Assembly: GCA_024509875.1 (NCBI GenBank)
Contig: JAMPIV010004448.1
Location: 124,001-188,000, forward strand
Direction of reading: 5' to 3'
Length of the DNA: 64,000 nucleotides
DNA from: Oreohelix idahoensis
Lineage: Eukaryota > Mollusca > Gastropoda > Stylommatophora > Oreohelicidae
The notes under the pieces were generated by a model, which saw only the letters and a program-made list of their open reading frames with translations, did no database searches and was not told where the DNA came from. The position numbers and the translations under genes were made by a program. Below are positions 1 to 12,386 of this stretch, piece after piece. Every line of letters begins with the position of its first letter. Positions within the stretch are counted from its first letter, which is position 1.

Positions 1-1791
1 TGTATTATAGGCTTAACGGGAAATTTATCGCGCTTGATTTTTCGGTATGTTACATGTCTTTTTTCTTTCACACAGAGTGATCGTAACCTGCGGTCCCAGC
101 TAAATAAAGAAAGAAATAAAGAAATCATCCTATAAACTTCCAGTCATATTGAAGAAACATTTCTTTTAAAATATAATCTTGTGGCGGTCTTTTTGCGACC
201 TAGCTGTCAGAATTAAATGAAATAAAGCCCACCCAAGAACATTTTAAAGAATAATCATCAAATTACCCTTACAAACCTGTAAGATAAACTGGAAGGTAAT
301 CATCGCCAGTAGCGATATCATATTTACTGTTTACTGTGAGAGAGTACATATTTTCCTGACTGTGACTGAGCCTAGTTTTTTTCCTCAATTGGATTTAATA
401 AAACTATCATCACGCATTGAAGGAATTTTACCATAGCGGAGGATTAAAAGAGACCACTTCATTTTCACCCCTGTGCCGAACTGTGTTAGTGCCATCCCAT
501 AGACTCCTTTTTATTATATATATAATAAAAACACGAGAACTCTTAGTCTTCAAGTCTTGCGATAAGTGAGAATATTTGTTACCAACAAACCCTCGCAAAC
601 ATCTGGGGCGGGACATCGAAGGACTAGACAGTTCATATGTCGAAAGAGTACTTGCTGTTTTTATATACTTTTATGGATCGCCTGAGGCTGCATTCGGTAA
701 GTGTGTGAGTATATGAGTGTGGATCCTCACGCGTGTGTATGAATGACAGGAAATTTAATCGTTTTCTTTTGTAAACCTGTTGTTAACTTTCTTGCCTAGT
801 AATATAATTTTTCTGTATTCCCTGCATTGTTCCTTTAAGGGGGAGTTGCTAATTGGTTAACTCTGTTTAAAAACCCCCTCCTTTCCATTTGCTTAGTAAA
901 GGGAAGAACAGATGGGGAGAACAGGTTTTTTTCTATCACCTATACCTAACTTTGTAACACCTCTTTCAGAGTAATTAACTTCACTGTTTGGTTAACGTAC
1001 CTATGTTCCTGATATTATCTATCTCTGGACTGGGTTTATCTTTGTCTAATAAGCGGGAAGGGCTTAGTCGATACCAATCTTCTTCACCCCTCCCAAATTT
1101 GTTATTTGCATTTGTGTACTTATGATAATTTATGTAATACCTGATATTTGTTAGTAATTGATGTTTAAAGTGAATAAAATCACATAAACTCATTTAGTTC
1201 TGTGTTGGATATACCCAAAGCCCAACTTTTCCCCTATTCGTTTAATATAGTTTGTATCTACGTCGCCTGTGTGTGTGAAAAACACCAAATCGGTGTGCGC
1301 GCAGATGCGAGTCTGGAAAACTGGCAAATAATTGTTTGACCAGGAGAGCGGAAGAGAAGATTGAGAGAAGCGATTTGTCGTAAATAAGTCTGTCTTTACT
1401 CTCCTCCAGCACGCTGTGAAGCAACTATTTAATATCTACATTTTCTATCACTGAGTTTTCCATCATCATTTTCCACTCTAAACCGGACCACTATTTCTAC
1501 GACTCTTTTCTCTCAAAATAAATTTACGACACCTCTCTACAACTCCCAGCTATGACAACCTTTGGAACCTGGGATATTAAAAGTTGTCATCTTATGTAGC
1601 AGAAGATGCTAGCAGTTTTCAGCCAAGTTAACACACCCCCCAACAGTTTGTTAGTTTCCCCCATCAGGGTCATGTGCTGTGTAGTTTTTTGTTGATAATG
1701 AAACCATTTGTTGCTTCCTGATTAGTCTGCGGTTTAATGTAAATTTAAGACACCTGGCGCTCTTAATGTGGCATGATTGTTTGATTTTAAG
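1..1791. other. Intron sequence without recognisable gene
   Basis: This stretch lies upstream of the first visible Na+/K+-ATPase exon and ends in the acceptor of that exon (TTTTAAG just before 1792). It is AT-rich. The short open frames here are not supported by any motif I recognise. I see no transposon ends. Confidence 0.5.
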
Positions 1792-1903
1792 GTGCCTCAT
1801 ATTCTGGCAATGACCACACCTGGAGGAGCCTTGCCCGTATTGGCATTTTATGTAACCGTGCAGAGTTCAAAGCTGGACAAGACAATTTACCCATACTGAA
1901 GAG
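1792..1903 (+). CDS. ATP1A: Na+/K+-ATPase alpha subunit, exon A (partial gene)
   Basis: This is an internal coding exon of the catalytic alpha subunit of the plasma-membrane sodium/potassium pump, a P-type ATPase that exchanges 3 Na+ for 2 K+ per ATP. It translates from the second base of a codon to ...TWRSLARIGILCNRAEF... and ends ...NLPILK plus two bases of an Arg codon, matching the start of the cytoplasmic nucleotide-binding (N) domain downstream of the phosphorylation loop. It is preceded by an AG acceptor and followed by a GTAAGC donor at 1904. It leaves two bases of a codon, which the first base of exon B at 14335 completes as AGA. The frame is open and no residue looks damaged. Earlier exons, including the DKTG phosphorylation site, must lie left of the window. 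Confidence 0.93.
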
Positions 1904-1976
1904 GTAAGCTCCAAGTGTAGCCATAAAGGTATGTGTGTGCTGGAATTGTTTTGTTGAGTGAAGGTTACTGTGCTGT

Positions 1977-2258
1977 TAAAAAAAGAAAAAGGTAAAAGAA
2001 CCCGTTACACGCCTATTGAGGCATATTGGGAATATGGTGTTAGGCCCATATTATCTTGACCGTCGGCACACGAAGGGTGATGTGGTCGGCATCACGCCGG
2101 TCACCTTAACCTTCCCAGAGTTGCTCTGGTATCCATTTGGGGCAGGGTCGACCCAGGAGCCGTTTGTGGCCTAAAAAATTCCCGCCTCATCTGGGGATCG
2201 AACCATAGACCACTGCGCTAGGAAGCCAGTGCACTAACCACTATGCTACTGCGGCTCC
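1977..2258 (-). mobile_element. tRNA-derived SINE, copy 1
   Basis: This is a SINE on the minus strand. Its head at 2258 reads GGAGCCGCAGTAGCATAGTGG, followed by GTTAGTGCACTGG (pol III A-box region) and GGTTCGATCCCC (B box). The tail has GGCATATTGGGAATATGG near 2020-2040 and an A-rich end. The 9-bp CTGTGCTGT at 1968-1976 is repeated at 2259-2267 and is the target-site duplication. Two more copies of the same family occur at 20763-20815 plus 26552-26766 (split) and at 38160-38432. It is non-coding and would depend on a LINE for mobility. Confidence 0.9.
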
Positions 2259-2469
2259 CTGTGCTGTAATAGTTTCTATTTTTGGCATCATCTTCAGTCT
2301 GACCTTGACATAGCACTTCCACTTCCAGTGTTCTTTTCTGGTTTCTCCTTGGCTTCCCAGCTCTTATCTTCGCTTGTGGGTTCCCATCACAAGCATATTT
2401 GGTTACACTGTTTGGTTGTTTCTTGAATGTCTGTCATTTCCAGCTACTTTGGTTGTTTTGTGGTTTATT

Positions 2470-3118
2470 TTTTGTTGTTACATCACTTGCTGTTACATCA
2501 AACCATTTGTTGCATTATTTGTTATTACATCATGTTTTTGTTACATCAAGCCATTTGTTGTTACATCATTTGTTGTTACATCATATGCTGTTACATCATT
2601 TGTTATATCAAGCCATTAGTTGCATCATTTGTTGTTACATCATGTTTTTATTACATCAAGCTGTTTGGTGCACCAAGCCATTTATTGTTACATCCAGCCA
2701 TTTGTTGTTACATCAAGCCATTTGTTGTTACATCAAGCCATTTGTTATTACATTAAGCCATTTGTTGCTCACATCATTTGTTTTTACATCAAGCCATATT
2801 TTGTTATATCAAGCCATATGTTGTTATATCAAGCCTTATGTTGTTACATCAAGCTATTTGTTATTACATCAAGCTTTTCATTGTTGTTACATGAAACCAT
2901 TTGTTGTTAAATCGTGACATCATTTGTTATTGTTGCATCAAGCCATTTATTCTTGCATCAAGCCATTTGTTGTTACATCATTTGTTTTTACATTAAGCCA
3001 TTTTTTGTTTATATCAAGCTTTTTTATTGCTACATCATTTGTTTCTACATCAAGCCATTTGTTGTTGCATCATTGTTACATCAAATCATTTTGTTGTTAA
3101 ATCAAGCCATTTGCTGTT
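2470..3118 (+). repeat. Minisatellite, about 20-bp unit
   Basis: The array is built on the unit CATTTGTTGTTACATCAAGC, with many point variants and some partial units, in an intron. Open frames in several phases come only from the lack of stop codons in the repeat. Confidence 0.93.
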
Positions 3119-4340
3119 GATGCAGTGTTGTCACATGGTCTGATTACTTGCAGTGTTGTCGTATGGTCTAATTACTTAGTGCTGTCATATTGTCTAACTG
3201 CTTAGTGTTGTCATTGTCTAATAACTTTGTGTTGTCATATTGTCTAATTACTTAGTGTTGTCATATTGTCTTATTACTTAGTGTTGTCATATTGTCTAAT
3301 TACTTAGTGTTGTCATATTGTCTAATTACTTTGCGTTGTCATATTGTTTAATTACTTTGCGTTGTCATATTGTCTAATTACTTAGCATTGTCATATTGTC
3401 TAATTACTGAATGTTGTCATATTGTCTAATCTGAATGTTGTCATATTGTCTAATTACTTAATGTTGTCATATTGTCAAATTACTTAATGTTGTCTTATTG
3501 TCTAATTACTTAATGTTGTCATATAATTACTTAGCGTTGTCATATTTTCTAATTACTTAATGTTGTCATATTGCCTAATTACTTAATGTTGTCATATTGT
3601 CTAATTACTTAATGTTGTCATATTGTCAAATTATGTAATGTTGTCATATTGTCAAATTATGTAATGTTGTCATATTGTCTAATTACTTAGCATTGTCATA
3701 TTGTCTAATTACTTAGCGTTGTCATATTTTATAATTACTGAATGCTGTCATATTTTATAATTACTGAATGTTGTCATATTTTATAATTACTGAATGTAGT
3801 CATATTGTATAATTACTGAAAGTTGTCATATTGCATAATTACTGAATGTTGTCATATAGTATTATTACTGAATGTTGTCATATTGTATAATTACTGAATG
3901 TTGTCATATTGTATAATTACTGAGTGTTGTCTTATTTTTAAATTACTGAATGTTGTCATATTTTATAATTACTGAATGTTGTCATATTGTATAATTACTG
4001 AATGTTGTCATATTGTATAATTACTGAATGTTGCCATATTGTATAATTACTTAATGTTGTCATATTTTATAATTACTTAATGTTGTCATATTGTCTAAAT
4101 ACTTAATGTTGTCATATTGTCAAATTACTTAATGTTGTCATATTGTCAAATTACCTAGCATTGTCATATTGTCTAATTACTTAGCATTGTCATATTGTCT
4201 AATTACTTAGCGTTGTCATATTGTCTAATTACTGAATGTTGTCATATTGTCTAATTACTGAATGTTGTCATATTGTCTAATTACTGAATGTTGTCATATT
4301 GTCTAATTACTGAATGTTGTCATATTGTCTAATTACTGAG
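3119..4340 (+). repeat. Minisatellite, 26-bp unit
   Basis: Roughly 46 copies of a 26-bp unit, TGTTGTCATATTGTCTAATT followed by ACTTAA or ACTGAA. Subfamilies are visible: TCTAATTACTTAG, TATAATTACTGAA and TCAAATTACTTAA blocks alternate. The array is cut at 4340 by the 5' LTR of the next element. Related units resume after the element at about 13780-13800 and 14108-14275, so the transposon landed inside the array. Confidence 0.95.
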
Positions 4341-5720
4341 TCATTATTGAGTTACTTCCCTTGAACTCCGCGGATAAATACATTTTACTGCGATTTATTC
4401 GTTGTTTGGGTAATAATAGATTGTTCTTGCTTCAGAATATCTATGGCCTGAATTTATGTGTATTGTTTGTCTGAGTAGGACAAGTCTGTCTTATATCTGT
4501 ATATCTTTACATATCTAAGTCGAACTATATGTTCTGTTGTCTCTAGAGAGGTCAAAGGCTATTCGGCGGATGTGTGGCTTGAGTGGTGTGATTTGGCTTC
4601 GTCCTGATAGGGACTGTGTGTGTTTTGCTATGTCGGCTTGATGCCTTGAAAAAGTGATCTCAGTGGTTTTGGGGAAAGTGATAGTCGTCTAGACCTATCG
4701 TGTATGCTTTACCCCAGTGTTTATTCATCTTGCCAAGGAATGGCAGTTTCATATTCCCTCTACCAAGGTAATCAAAGATACTCTTATGAACTCTCGATCG
4801 AAGCCACCATTGTCGATAATTACGATTTGAATGTTTAAGAGAATATATTTGACTCGATGAAAAACGACTTCGATTCCTAGCAGCACTATATTCTGTAGAA
4901 TGCAGTCTATTGTTCATGACCAAATCTACAGAGCAACGAAATGTTGTATGAATGACTAACTTTAGAACAGATTCATTATCTGTATTCAAACGTGAGTGAC
5001 AGTTCACGAGTGGAGCCATCTTGGAACCAAAACATGTAGGACTTTCAAGAAGAGAAAAGGGATGCCCGTATTATCGCTTGATCAGTCCAGAGATCACTGC
5101 TACACATGAGAACCCATTGTTAGCGGTTCAATATTATTATATGGAAAAATATGTGCTGAACATTATGTTGAAGAATCGTTGCTAAACGAGATTAGGTTTA
5201 GAAGTCATCTGAAATATTGTTTACAAGCTGACGTGCTCAGTCAGTGACGTCAGATGATATATGTATGGGCGATACTGAGTGCTTGGCTATTGACAGTCCA
5301 TTATACCATTATTCTACATGAGTGCCCATGTAACATTGCAAGACCATTTGTCCACTGTACTATGATGTATTATGGCAACCTGTGATTTGTCACTATCTGT
5401 GCTGTCGAGTGTGTACGTCCAATTAAACTTTAGAAAAGGTACACAGTCGTTGGTGTCGATGACTTCCGGTCATACATGAGTGTGAGAAGAGAACATTTGT
5501 CAACAACACGAACCCTTATCATCATTCGCACATTATACACTCCATCCATGTCTACACAACACTGCGTAGGTCAAGTTGACATTCCATACACTACAGTGGG
5601 GCAGGCAACACCATAGGGATCTTGTCAACTGATGATGATAGACGCCTGTCTTCCCGCCTAGGAGTGTTCTGGTGTACTTTATCAACATATATTATATCCA
5701 ACTAAATATCAACTTTATCA
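4341..5720 (+). repeat. 5' LTR of the Gmr1-type element
   Basis: It begins TCATTATTGAGTTACTTCCC and ends ATCAACTTTATCA. It is a near-exact copy of 12387-13770, 1380 bp against 1384 bp. It starts TC rather than the usual TG but ends in CA. An antisense open frame (4660-5019) exists but has no recognisable domain. Confidence 0.95.
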
Positions 5721-5722
5721 AC

Positions 5723-5738
5723 TGGTGGACCAGCTTTC
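5723..5738 (+). promoter_or_regulatory. Candidate primer-binding site
   Basis: Two bases after the 5' LTR the sequence reads TGGTGGACCAGC. TGG is the expected complement of a tRNA 3' CCA end. The tRNA was not identified. Confidence 0.6.
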
Positions 5739-6835
5739 TGGGTTTGACCTCGCAGAAATTCAGAAGTCAACAGATTACCGATACCAGACCGTTTCCTGTG
5801 GCTGATACGACACACTTGCAGTATTGGTTTGCTCTTTGTCAACGCTTCGTCACGTGACCTGTCAAGTGAATGCAGTATGTAGGTCAGCGTTGTTGACATT
5901 TTTTACATTAGACATTATAGAGTTTCACAGAACAGTTGGATCAATTCTTGTCAGTGTTAACAGAAAGACAGTATTTGTGAACTAAGAAGTCCTGGTTTCA
6001 TCGATGGATCTTCTTGTTTGCCATATATGAACTTTAATATTTAAGGCCAGAATGTTTAATTGAATAAAGTGGCAGTTTGTTTGTTTTCATGAAAAATAAC
6101 TTTGCCATTACTGTAAGACTGAGCCTATTTTGCAACACATACTATCATACACATAATTTATATATATTTATGTTTACATGTTATTTGTTTGTATAGTATG
6201 TTAGTTTCTATGTCAGCGGGTTGTGTTTAAGGTTGGGCGGCGTCCTCACAACAGAGTATCCCACGTCATAGAGGGTCCGTTGTGGGCGTTTTCTATAGGT
6301 GCAATTTTCTTGATTGAAAATTTGCTGCGACAACTGTTGCTTTTGTGTTAGCTGTGAAGTCTGTAATTATTGTTATTTTTGTAATATTTCTTTGTTCTTT
6401 AGTTTTGTTTTGATTTGTTTGTAATTTGTTGGTCTAACCTTTTCTATCTTTCAGTTCTATTCATAATTTATATTCATATATTGTGACGTCATTTGTGTTG
6501 TTATTCTTTGCAGATTCAGTGATTATCTTCATTGATTTCCCTATTTGATTTATTTTGATTTCTGCAAACGTTCTTGTATTGTCAGTCCTATTTGTACTTT
6601 ATGTATTCTGTTGGTTGACATATTTTTTATATGGGTATATTTCATAAGACACAATTGCCTGTGCACTGCACTTGGATTATGGTATAGACCAGTACCTGAT
6701 TATTATTACTATTATACAAGACCTTATTAAAGGCTTGTGACCCACAGATATTGGGATAGTATACTGATTAATCAGGTCATTGAGAACTTGGGGTATTATT
6801 ATTGATTCAGGTGATTAGTATTATTGTTAGGCATC
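5739..6835 (+). other. 5' leader of the Gmr1-type element
   Basis: About 1.1 kb lies between the primer-binding site and the gag ATG. It is T-rich with many upstream ATGs and stops and no conserved protein. This is where packaging or internal ribosome entry signals would be expected, but I cannot point to one. Confidence 0.5.
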
Positions 6836-8117
6836 ATGTCTACTCTAGATTATTTCATTACTCAAGGGAAAGCTCTTGATAAGACTGGTCAACAATTAGA
6901 ACAATGGGCAGTTGCTCAATATGACAAAGCATTAGCTGCAGAAGAGAAAAGATTAGCTGCAGAAGAAAGAAAAGCTATGGCGGAAGAGAAAAGATTAGAA
7001 AAAGAAGCTGAGGCTGCTGCTGAACAAAAGAAATTGCAGATGCAGGTAGAGGAAAGGAGATTTGAAGCTGAACAAAAAAAATTGGAAAGAGAAGCTGCGG
7101 CTGAACAAAAAAGATTAGACAGTGAAGCTGAACAAAAAAGATTAGACAGTGAAGCTGAACAAAAAAGATTAGACAGGGAAGCTGAACAAAAAAAAATTGG
7201 AAAGAGAAGCTGCGGCTGAACAAAAAAGATTAGACAGTGAAGCTGAACAAAAAAAATTGGAAAGAGAAGCTGCGGCTGAACAAAAAAGATTAGACAGGGA
7301 GGCTGAACAAAAAAGATTAGATGCTGAAGAGAAAAAAGCAATAAGAGAACATGAATTTGAGTTGGAGAAATTGAGATTGACAAGTATGAGTAATGTTAAT
7401 CAGGCATCTAGTGGTAATGGTAAACCTTCTACTTACAAGGTTAAGGTTCCACCGTTCAATCAGTCCAGTGACGATATTACATTCTGGCTGGATAGATTTG
7501 AACGTTCTTGTCGTACACATAATGTGGATAAATCACAATACGCTAATCAATTATCAGAAAACTTGAAAGGTGAATCTTTGACTAGATTATGCCTTGTAGG
7601 AGAAGCAGATAAGGATAATTATGATGTCATTAGGGCGGCTTTGATAAAAAAATATCAGCTAAGTGAGGAAGGCTATCGCCTTTTATTTAAGACGATGGTA
7701 CCTGAGACGGGGGTAGAATTCTCAGAATTCACTGCAAAGGCACGTCTCACAGTTGATCGTTGGATTGAGCTTTCCAAAACGAAAAAAACGTATGAAGGAC
7801 TTATGGATTTGTTGCTCAGAGATAAGATTATGTCATGTGTGAACAAACCTTTCCTTGAATTTATACATGAGCGTAAACCTAAATCTCTAAAAGAAATGGA
7901 AGAATATTGTTCCCAATATGTCACTGCACACCCCGACGTGACTTTTGGCAACACTAAGATTAAGGAGAGTATGCCAGTTGCTTCAGCAACACCATACAAT
8001 CCCAATTATTCACACAGATTTCAGGGACCTCAAAACAGATTTGAAAAAAAAGGTAACCATAATAGTTATCAAAACCAAGGTAACCAATCATTTCAGGGTT
8101 CTTCTTCAAAGAACTGA
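6836..8117 (+). pseudogene. gag: Gag of Gmr1-type element, frameshifted in an A run
   Basis: Gag starts at ATG 6836 (MSTLDYFITQ). Its N-terminal part is a long, highly charged predicted coiled coil (E/K/R-rich, recurring EQKRLDSEA units of 27 bp). The frame closes at 7219 because one tandem unit has 9 A (7188-7196) where sister units have 8. The rest continues in the next frame from about 7197 to the stop at 8117. The downstream part is a Gag-type domain with FWLDRFERSC and a segment resembling ...LLRDKIMSCVNKPFLEFI. No CCHC knuckle is in this frame. The following pol frame begins with an Asn/Tyr/Arg/Gly-rich basic stretch that may serve as nucleocapsid. The 1-nt change could be real or an assembly error in a homopolymer. 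Confidence 0.85.
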
Positions 8118-11100
8118 GACGACCTGATAGCTCTCGACACAGGGGTGGTCATAATTATAGGAATTTCCGTAGAGGAAGTAATTATAGAAACTATCAGGGT
8201 TATCCGTCTTGGAGTCAACAAGATCATAATTACAGAGATACTCATTATAATGAATATGATAATGGTAACCAAGGGTACTATGACTCAAACCCAAATAGGG
8301 GTTACAATAGAGGTAACAATAACTACAGAGGTGATAATAACCGAGGTAGATCTCAATACAAAAGACATAAACCACATTTTCAGGCAAACTCTGCACAACA
8401 AGAGTCCCATGAAGCCTATAAACAGAGTAAAGATAATAATGATGCTAGTAATATGGCATGTGCCGCTTTTGATTTTGGGAGAGCATCTCAGTGCCCCCAA
8501 TGCAAAACGTTATTTGAGCCAACCACAGTGACTACTTTAAGCTGTGGCCATCCTCTTCCTGCTCTTCCAGCATCAGTCGCGCATGATGGAAGAGGGTCTC
8601 TTGTCTTACATAAGGGTTTAGTGAATAACAATCCAGTCTCTGTGCTATTTGATTCTGGATGCACCACAATTGGTGTTAGGCAGTCACTCGTAGATCCTTC
8701 CCGTGCCACTGGACAAGTAGTCAAATGTGTAACATTTGGCGGCACAGTAGAGAAATACTCTACCGCTATCATTAGGATTGCTACTCCTTTCTTTACAGGA
8801 GATGTACACGCATGTCTTCTTCCGAATCCGATCGCTGACCTCATCATCGGTCGCATTCATGGAGTCAAGGAATGTACTCCGCAACAAATTTCCACTTGGG
8901 AAAGGCAAAACATGCAGATTGCTAACGCTGTAGTCACTAGAGCTCAGGCTCTTAATGTGCCTCAAACTTCATCTACTGAAGATAATGAAGTGCATAACCA
9001 AGATAATCCCTTGGTAATTTCTCGTGACTCGTTTATAAAACAGCAAGAAGATGATCCCACTCTGAAGAAATTCTTCATTCTTGCAACTAAAGGTGATCCG
9101 AATAAGGACACAAGTCGTAAATCGTGGATTACAAAGAAGAATGGCGTACTTGTACGTATGGTTCAAGACTCCATTACGTCAAGTCATTCTCAAATCCTGG
9201 TTCCCAAGAATTTGAGAGTTAAAATTTTGCAGCACGCTCACGACTCTCAGTGTGCTGGACACATGGGTTTTTCCCGTACTAAGTCAAGAGTCCTTGCGGC
9301 TTTCTTTTGGCCATTGGTAAACAAGGACATACGGATTTATTGTCAATCTTGTAAAGTATGTCAGGAAGTTAAATCCAAAGGTCCACGGCATGCTGCACCC
9401 ATTCAGGCGGCGGACATTCCTATTCGGCCGTTTCAAAAAATGGCCATAGACATTATTGGTCCATTTAAGATCAAGTCTGCCAGAGGACATCAGTTTATCT
9501 TGACGTGTGTTGATATGTGCACACGTTGGCCAGAGGCTATTCCTCTGAAGAGCATTACTACTGCTGATATTGCAGATGCTCTTTGGCTTATATTTTCTCG
9601 TCTGGGGTTCCCCGGAGAGATATTGTCAGACCATGGCACCCAACTAATATCAGATACCATGTCTCAAGTAATGTCTACCCTGCAGATAGATAGATCTTTA
9701 AGTAGTATCTACCATCCAATGTCTAATGGTATGGTCGAACGCCTTAATAGAACACTTAAAAACTTACTGGGGAAGATAACTGAGGATCATCCTCAAGACT
9801 GGGACAGAGTTTTACCTGCGGCCCTCTTCGCTTACAGAGAGGTACCCAATGAACATACGGGATTTTCTCCCTTTGAACTCGTCTTTGGCGCGCGTCCGCG
9901 TGGCCCTATGTCGTTGCTTCACGATCTCATAACATCTGACAATATTGACGATGACACAAAGTCATCCTACGAATATGTCATCGCGTTGAGACAAAAGATT
10001 ATCGAAGCATGCAAATTAGCAACTTCTTCTTCTGAATTTGCGAAACAGAAGGCAAGGCAATTTGCCAATAAGAAGAGATGCTTACGACAACTTTGTCCTG
10101 GTGACAAAGCATTTGTATTACTACCTTGTAGGGAAAACAGATTACTTATTTCTTGGAAAGGTCCGTACGATATAATATCGAAAATTTCCGATGTCGACTA
10201 TATTGTCGATATTGATGGGAAGCATAAAACCTTCCACATCAATATGCTTACTGAATTCCATGAACGTCCGGATTATTTGCAACCCATTTTCCAAGCAACG
10301 GACAATTCTCCAGTACCACATGGTCATTACTCATCACTGTCCGTGATACAGGATGAGGAAACAAGTTTTTCAGATGTAAATCTTCCTCTTCCAATGATCC
10401 CACTTCATTCCAGTGAATCATGGAAGAACGTTACTGTCTCTCCTGATTTGTCTCTAGGAGAACAGCGACAAGTTTCAACTATGTTGCAAACATTTCAGGA
10501 TGTACTCACTGACATCCCTGGACAAACTAATGTCATTCAACATGACATTGTGCTAACTGACCATACTCCTATTAGGGTTAGACCTTATCCTATACCTATA
10601 CATTTCCAAGCACAGGTCGAGAAAGAGTTGGATGTGATGATAGATTTGAAAATAATCGAACCATCCACCTCTGCGTATTCTTCGCCGATGGTTATTGTGC
10701 GTAAAAAAGACAATAACATACGTCTTTGCGTTGACTATCGAAAATTGAATCAAGTAACGAAGTTCGATGCCGAACCTATGCCTTTACTGGAAGAGCTACT
10801 TACTCGACTCTCCAAATCTCATTTTTTCACTAAACTTGATTTGTCTAAGGGATATTGGCAAGTTCCTTTATCTGAACGCGCCAAACCTCTCACGGCTTTT
10901 TCAACACCTAGAGGTTTGTTCCAATGGAATTTTATGCCTTTCGGTCTTATGAACGCACCAGCTACGTTCGTACGCATGATGCGCCGAATCCTATCTTATC
11001 GGTCAGATGTCATTGCATATCTAGACGACATCTGTCTTTTCAGCGATACTTGGGAAGATCACTATTCAGGGTTAGATGAATTGCTGTCTACTTTGCGTGA

Positions 11101-11832
11101 GCACAACCTGACAGCGAAACCCTCTAAAGCCTATATTGGTTTTAGCGAAATTTCTTTCCTAGGCCACCGAGTTGGTCATGGTTTCCTAAAGACAGAGGAC
11201 CATAATACTAGTAAGATACTTAACATCTCAATCCCTAAGACTAAAAAACAGGTGAGAAGTCTGTTAGGTCTTATTCAATTTTATGGCAGATTCATTCAGA
11301 ATCTATCCTCTATCATGGCACCTCTCTCAACACTTCTAAAGAAAGGTTCGCCTAATGTGGTCCACTGGTCTCAGGAATGCCAATGCTCTCTGGATAAGAT
11401 TAAAACACTGTTTTCAACACCACCTATTTTAGTGCTACCCACTAAAGATAAGACATTCGTTCTTCGTAGTGACGCTTCATCCACTGGGATTGGAGCGGCA
11501 CTAATGCAAGAGTACTCTGGAACTCTGCATCCTGTAATGTATATTTCCAGAAAACTTAATGCGGCAGAAAGGAATTATTCGGTTTTAGACCGTGAGCTAT
11601 TAGCTATGGTTGGTCGATCCTCAAACTACAGAGATTCCTTCTAGGCGCACATTTCATAGTAGAAACAGACCAAAAAGCTCTTACTGCTATACAGAGTAAG
11701 AATTTGAAGAGCTCGAGGTCTACTCGATATGCAATTGCTCTTCAACCTTTTCATTTCTCTGTGCGAGCTATTCGGGGATCAGATAATGTGATGGCAGACA
11801 TTCTGTCAAGATGCCCACATGATTCCACATAA
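8084..11832 (+). pseudogene. pol: Pol polyprotein (PR-IN-RT-RNase H), one frameshift near 11600
   Basis: The pol frame is open from 8084, overlaps the end of gag by 34 nt in the -1 frame and has an ATG at 8453. Counted from that ATG, the domains in order are: Zn-binding CPQCK near 14; aspartic protease LFDSGC near 65-70; integrase HHCC zinc domain (HDSQCAGHMG ... CQSCKVC) near 262-302; integrase core D-D-E (AIDIIGPF, SDHGTQ, GMVERLN) near 330-430; a C-terminal SWKGPYDI segment; reverse transcriptase near 715-890 with LCVDYRKLNQ and AYLDDICLF; then the start of RNase H (LRSDASSTGIG). At about 11605 one T appears lost, ending the frame at 11644. RNase H continues in the next frame (ETDQKAL ... 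DNVMADILSRCP) to the TAA at 11830-11832. Confidence 0.93.
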
Positions 11833-12386
11833 CTATTAGGGCTTAGACTTCTTGATATGTCTAGTTCTATAGTAGTTCCTTTTCTATATCATGATAGATA
11901 CACATTTGTAATTTAATAATATAATGATTGTATCACTACATAGCGGTTCATGTATGTTTATTCACCGCTGTGCTTTGATGATTTTTACTTCATAAATCAT
12001 AAATTTAAGATATCTAATACGTAGTGATGATATGAATTTTTTAGGCATTGTGTAATTGCCAGAATTGTATTATACTTTGATGACACCTTCCTGGAAAAAT
12101 ATACTTGTAGAGAAATAATTTCTCTCAGTTTATGAGACACATTCTCACCAGTCGCTCCATAAGTCGACTTAGCCTCATATTAGGCGTTATAGGTATTCCT
12201 GATATTTTCATCTGCGCATTATTCATGCGTTGTGAGCCTATTGTACGTTGCTCCTAGATGTATTTCAAAAAAAAAAAAAATGTTCCATTTTTTTTTTTTC
12301 CCGGGAGGTGTGGTAAGACTGTTACGTGCAGTCTTTGATATCTTACAATATTATACATAGGTAATTTTTTAGTGCTTAAGGGAAAG
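11833..12386 (+). other. 3' untranslated region and purine tract of the Gmr1-type element
   Basis: AT-rich non-coding sequence with an A13 run and a T10 run near 12265-12300. It ends in AAGGGAAAG at about 12378-12386, a plausible polypurine tract directly against the 3' LTR. Confidence 0.7.

Noticed and set aside
2374..3120. Overlapping plus-strand open frames rich in Cys, Tyr and Ile
   Set aside because: Product of the 20-bp minisatellite, open in three phases.
2470..4340. CRISPR-like regular repeats
   Set aside because: Head-to-tail tandem units without unique spacers, in an animal intron.
4660..5019. Antisense open frame in the Gmr1-type LTR, also at 12708-13157
   Set aside because: Present in both LTRs only because they are copies. 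No domain recognised and the two copies differ in length because of a 2-bp indel.
6916..7383. Antisense open frame rich in Phe, Cys and Ser
   Set aside because: Mirror of the charged gag coiled-coil repeats on the plus strand.
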